A DNA stretch of 64,000 nt from Bin55 sp963664665 (GTDB lineage Bacteria; Pseudomonadota; Gammaproteobacteria; Pseudomonadales; Azotimanducaceae), in assembly GCA_963664665.2 (NCBI GenBank), contig CAXXMH010000008.1, positions 434,001 to 498,000 of the forward strand, read 5' to 3'. Below the pieces are notes generated by a model. The model had not been told where the DNA came from, ran no database searches, and worked only from the letters and a program-made list of their open reading frames with translations. Each line of letters opens with the position of its first letter. The stretch's first letter is position 1. This document shows, piece by piece, positions 61,261 to 64,000 of this stretch. A program made the position numbers and the translations under genes.

Positions 61261-62388
61261 TTACGTCGCAAGATGCTCCTGAAGTACTTTGCGATCAAAC
61301 TCCAGACCTAAACCAGGTGTCGTCGGCAGCTCGATAAAGCCATCTGCAAACTTGATGGGCTCGACAAACAGTTCTTCGTGCAACGGCCCACCGTTGTATT
61401 CCTGGATCATGAAGTTAGGTGAACACGCGTCCAACTGCACAGCAGCAGCGGCGGCGACCGGCCCCACGTACATGTGCGGTGCGATCATCGCGTAGTGCGC
61501 TTCAGCGATCGAGGCAATCTTCTTCGATTCCAGGATTCCCCCGCACTGCCCGACGTCAAGCTGAATGATCTGTGCAGCCTGCTTTTCGATTAACTCGGCG
61601 AAGTCGTATTTCGTGACCAAACGTTCACCTGAAGCAATCGGAATGCTGGTGTGCGCAGCAACTCGAGCCATCTCGTCCACGTTCTCAGGTGGTACCGGTT
61701 CCTCAAACCACATCGGATGAAACTGCTCGAATACGTCCGCAACACGAATCGCCCCTGAGGTCGAAAACTGACCGTGCGTACCAATGCCCACTTCAAGCGT
61801 ATCTCCTACTGCATCGCGAATGCACTGGAAAATCTTTGCAGCATGGTTAATAGTTTGGAGCGTGAAATCACGTGGGAGTGGATAGAGCGGCATGAACGGA
61901 TCGAGCTTACACGCGCCATTGCCTTCTTCGATGAGTTGCGCCGCTACTTCGCCCGCTTTCTCCGGATTCTCCCAAATGCCTTCGGCAGGCATGTAAGCGT
62001 ATGCGCGTATCTTCTCGTGATAACGTCCGCCTAACAATTCGTAAATTGGTTGGCCAGTTGCTTTACCAACGATGTCCCAGCACGCCATCTCGATGGCGCT
62101 CAAGGTCGGAGTCATGAACAGGCTCGGGTGCCGGTAGTCATGTCTCGACCCATAGATTCGTTGCCACATCGCTTCGATGTGGAACGGGTTTTGACCTACT
62201 AGAAACTCATCGACGAGTTCATGAAAGAGTTTGATCTGCGATTTCAGGCTGCTTGCGTGACCCGTCGGCCGTTCGCCGATCCCGACGATGCCTTCATCGG
62301 TATAGAGTTCAAAGAAGAGGAATTGCCGTCCGCCGCGATATGGCGCGACGTTATCGACGAGGTAGTGGCGTGCTTCAGTAATCTTCAT
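61261..62388 (-). CDS. Mandelate racemase/muconate lactonising (enolase superfamily) enzyme
   Basis: 375 residues. N-terminal capping domain (MKITEARHYLV, GIGERPTGHASS) and barrel with metal/catalytic motifs: MWFEEPVPPEN (Glu, about 222-232), PIASGERLVTKYDF (Glu, about 245-258), IQLDVGQCGGI (Asp, about 271-281) and APHMYVGPVAAAAA (His, about 297-310). In sugar-acid dehydratases such as DgoD the first metal ligand lies in a D-x-H-G motif; here it reads GIGTHGQF, with Gly where Asp is expected. The lysine region is ACKLDPFMP. Likely a sugar-acid dehydratase or cycloisomerase of unknown substrate. Confidence 0.87.
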   Translation of the reverse strand: MKITEARHYLVDNVAPYRGGRQFLFFELYTDEGIVGIGERPTGHASSLKSQIKLFHELVDEFLVGQNPFHIEAMWQRIYGSRHDYRHPSLFMTPTLSAIEMACWDIVGKATGQPIYELLGGRYHEKIRAYAYMPAEGIWENPEKAGEVAAQLIEEGNGACKLDPFMPLYPLPRDFTLQTINHAAKIFQCIRDAVGDTLEVGIGTHGQFSTSGAIRVADVFEQFHPMWFEEPVPPENVDEMARVAAHTSIPIASGERLVTKYDFAELIEKQAAQIIQLDVGQCGGILESKKIASIAEAHYAMIAPHMYVGPVAAAAAVQLDACSPNFMIQEYNGGPLHEELFVEPIKFADGFIELPTTPGLGLEFDRKVLQEHLAT

Positions 62389-62495
62389 GATCTATGTAAC
62401 TTTGATGTGGTTGCGGCTCTGACCGCTTCGCGGAAGAGCATTCGATGGATTCTAGATATTCTGTATTGGGTGTTTGCCACCAATGCAATTAGCAG

Positions 62496-63008
62496 TCAAC
62501 GACGAAGAGCTACTTCTTTCCTGAGAGGCAATCGCTCCGCAGACGAAACACCCGAGTCTATTTCCCTGAGCGCGGAAACCGAGATAGGACGAGCACCGTT
62601 TTTCTGCAACTTTCCTACTTTGGACCAGACGGACTCACCGCGGCCGTTGTAAACAATCTCGATGGTGAGATCGCTCGCTAGCCTCAGCACGATTAAGTGT
62701 TCAGGCTTCGCTCGTAGAGCAATGCTCTTTCCCTGAGTCAGTTTGATTTGAACCTTGGTATTACCGTCAGCTGTCGTCGCGTCATGTTCTGGCGCCGACG
62801 CTGGCAGCAGACGAAGATCAAACATATGCGCCGCCAGGGCTTCCCCAATACTTCCGACCAAATGCCCGTCCGGTGTGAACTTGCGGCCTGGAAACATCTC
62901 CTCGAGTCGTTTCACGATACCGTAGAGGTCACCCAGCAAATCCCCTACCTCAGACCACTCATCCACCACTGGTTGATTCCGGTTCACGCCACACTTGCTC
63001 GGTCGCAC
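62496..63008 (-). CDS. DUF6998-like protein with PD-(D/E)xK-type residues
   Basis: 170 residues. The central region VGSIGEALAAHMFDLRLLP (Glu), EHDATTADG (Asp) and KVQIKLTQGKSIALR (Q-I-K) has the spacing of a restriction-endonuclease-like PD-(D/E)xK active site, about residues 50-110. I recognise it as similar to DUF6998-type proteins. The start overlaps the end of the Nmad3 gene by 25 bases, so the two are coupled and probably act together. Function is unknown; a nuclease or DNA-modification reader is the working idea. Confidence 0.65.
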   Translation of the reverse strand: MRPSKCGVNRNQPVVDEWSEVGDLLGDLYGIVKRLEEMFPGRKFTPDGHLVGSIGEALAAHMFDLRLLPASAPEHDATTADGNTKVQIKLTQGKSIALRAKPEHLIVLRLASDLTIEIVYNGRGESVWSKVGKLQKNGARPISVSALREIDSGVSSAERLPLRKEVALRR

Positions 63009-63748
63009 TCACCGGTCTTTCCGGTGAGCAAACCCAGTACACGTTCGAGCCATTTTGCCGCGTCCGTATTTCCTGAGATATCAGCGATGAACTCCTGTCC
63101 CCTTGAGACTGCTTGGAGCGTGCCGTCAGGATTCCATCGTTTCCTGTCGCGGTGGTAGGTTAATCCAGAATCAGCGAGCCACGATGGAATGCGCCAATGA
63201 CTTAGTCGCCCGTTTGGGACCGTTAGCCTCAAACTAGGAAACGCTGAAACGGCGGTTTCGCCTGGTCCGACATAAATCGTGTTGTTTTTGTCCCACTTTC
63301 CAATGGTGTGAGGATGACGAATGGTGAAGCCTCGTGGCTGGCATGCTTTACTGGGTTTCCGGCCTAGGCTCAATATCTCTTCGACCTCAAGAAATCCGAA
63401 GATGCGATGGTGTCTATCGCCACCTTGGGCGTCAGAGAACAAACCGAAGAACAGAAACACGTCACCACCGCCAACGTCGTTATTGGATAAATGCGACTGA
63501 GCAATTCCTGTCTGTCCGAAGGCGCAACGACCATTCTCAAACATTGGATCACAGTGGCAACGGGAACTGGCCGTTAATCGACCTCGGGTCATTTGCTCGA
63601 CCAGAGAACCCAAGCGGAGATCACCGTAGGTCGTTTTCGACCGATCGCGTGCTGGAATCGGAAGACTCGTAGGTCGACCGTCGACGATGGGCGACGGCGC
63701 CCCACCCGCTGCGCTGTCAAAGCCTTTCCGACTGAACACGATTTTCAT
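62984..63748 (-). CDS. Nmad3 (nucleotide modification associated domain 3) family protein
   Basis: 254 residues. The N-terminal MKIVFSRKGFDSAAGGAPSP and RPTSLPIPARDRSKTTYGDL are characteristic of the Nmad3 family, which comparative genomics links to DNA base hypermodification in phages and islands. A middle GDVFLFFGLFSDAQGG and the C-terminal GRLSHWRIPSWLADSGLTYH are also typical. Cysteines (SRCHCDPMF) near residue 63 could bind metal. It leads the two-gene unit with the DUF6998-like gene. Confidence 0.78.
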   Translation of the reverse strand: MKIVFSRKGFDSAAGGAPSPIVDGRPTSLPIPARDRSKTTYGDLRLGSLVEQMTRGRLTASSRCHCDPMFENGRCAFGQTGIAQSHLSNNDVGGGDVFLFFGLFSDAQGGDRHHRIFGFLEVEEILSLGRKPSKACQPRGFTIRHPHTIGKWDKNNTIYVGPGETAVSAFPSLRLTVPNGRLSHWRIPSWLADSGLTYHRDRKRWNPDGTLQAVSRGQEFIADISGNTDAAKWLERVLGLLTGKTGECDRASVA

Positions 63749-63793
63749 GGAATTGGATCATACCTTCATGCTGGATCGTTCCATGGGACTCAC

Positions 63794-63823
63794 TTGACAA
63801 TTCGTCCGTCCTCATGTTACGCT
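63794..63823 (+). promoter_or_regulatory. Promoter before the last partial gene
   Basis: A perfect TTGACA at 63794-63799, and 17-18 bases on a weak -10 (TTACGC/TACGCT, 63817-63823). It leaves a leader of about 145 bases, with a short GGTCTT/AAGACC hairpin (near 63856-63874), before the ATG at 63973. Confidence 0.55.
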
Positions 63824-63972
63824 TTGGTCACGTTCGCTTCACGCGCAACCTCATGGGTCTTCCTCGGCAAGACCGTTCGCGAGGCAAAAGGGGCTTCCGT
63901 CCTTGGAGTGTCATTGTTCCCCCTGCTCTGGGCAGGTCGCCGAGGGATCATGCTTTCGAGTAGGAGGTGCCA

Positions 63973-64000
63973 ATGACAGCTCGCAACACGCTCAAACGTC
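63973..64000 (+). CDS. Start of a gene cut by the window end
   Basis: ATG with an AGGAGGT ribosome binding site 5 bases upstream; only nine codons (MTARNTLKR) are inside the window. No function can be given. Confidence 0.65.

Noticed and set aside
63593..63976. 127-residue plus-strand frame over the Nmad3 start and leader
   Set aside because: Overlaps a recognised gene and a promoter; composition is not protein-like.
1..64000. CRISPR arrays, tRNA or rRNA genes
   Set aside because: No regularly spaced short repeats and no cloverleaf with a TTCRANY arm were noticed on either strand; a tRNAscan or array finder was not run.

Overview
The window reads as a chromosomal segment of a gammaproteobacterium, probably environmental and not a close relative of a model species. 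The evidence is conserved gene order: yqiB(DUF1249)-cpdA-parE-parC, efp-epmA, orn/queG-nnr-tsaE-amidase-mutL-miaA, rppH-ptsP and lgt-thyA-folA. All of these are familiar gammaproteobacterial neighbourhoods. Core genes are dense, often overlap by a few bases and often use GTG or TTG starts.

Region 1 (1-17.7 kb) is core: the end of a TRAP transporter permease, then cAMP hydrolysis (cpdA), topoisomerase IV (parE, parC), EF-P and its lysine ligase (efp, epmA), phosphatidylserine decarboxylase, a two-domain rhodanese, oligoribonuclease, epoxyqueuosine reductase, NAD(P)HX repair, tsaE, a LysM amidase, mutL and miaA. MutL carries the endonuclease motif expected of mismatch repair without MutH.

Region 2 (17.7-24.2 kb) is a pile-up of mobile elements exactly where hfq would be expected after miaA: a group II intron cut off inside its reverse transcriptase by an IS21-family element, followed by the remnant of one IS110-family element and a complete second copy in tandem. 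The IS110 long non-coding end, the likely bridge RNA source, is present twice.

Region 3 (24.3-38.3 kb) holds metabolic genes: a second two-domain sulfurtransferase, diphosphomevalonate decarboxylase, an amidase, a HisN-like phosphatase, a very large TonB-dependent receptor, a CoA transferase, an acyl-CoA dehydrogenase, a GIY-YIG-like protein and a DUF255 protein without its thioredoxin cysteines. A stand-alone IS605-type TnpB sits among them.

Region 4 (38.3-42 kb) is a small foreign cargo (FAD monooxygenase plus sulfatase) between two diverged direct copies of the DUF255/rppH intergenic junction. The inner copies of both genes are broken.

Region 5 (44.6-59.0 kb) is an accessory island separating ptsP from lgt, which are adjacent in E. 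coli. It contains an AlbA/RecG-like regulator, an ECF sigma factor fused to an unrecognised domain, and a compact ubiquitin-like conjugation operon (Ub-like modifier, E2-like, JAB peptidase with a frameshift, E1). That operon diverges from an XRE repressor plus ImmA/IrrE protease pair. Then come glpK, an SDR lacking YxxxK, an NRDE protein, and a three-gene ABC-three-component conflict system (nuclease-like effector, middle component, zinc-finger ABC ATPase).

Region 6 (59-64 kb) returns to core (lgt-thyA-folA). It then has an enolase-superfamily enzyme and a two-gene Nmad3 plus DUF6998-like module, and ends with the first codons of a gene behind a sigma70-like promoter.

The most interesting system is the ubiquitin-like operon with its ImmA/XRE switch: divergent promoters surround a perfect palindrome and the repressor transcript is predicted to be leaderless. 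No tRNA, rRNA or CRISPR array was seen. Family assignments are from motif recognition by eye; no search was run.
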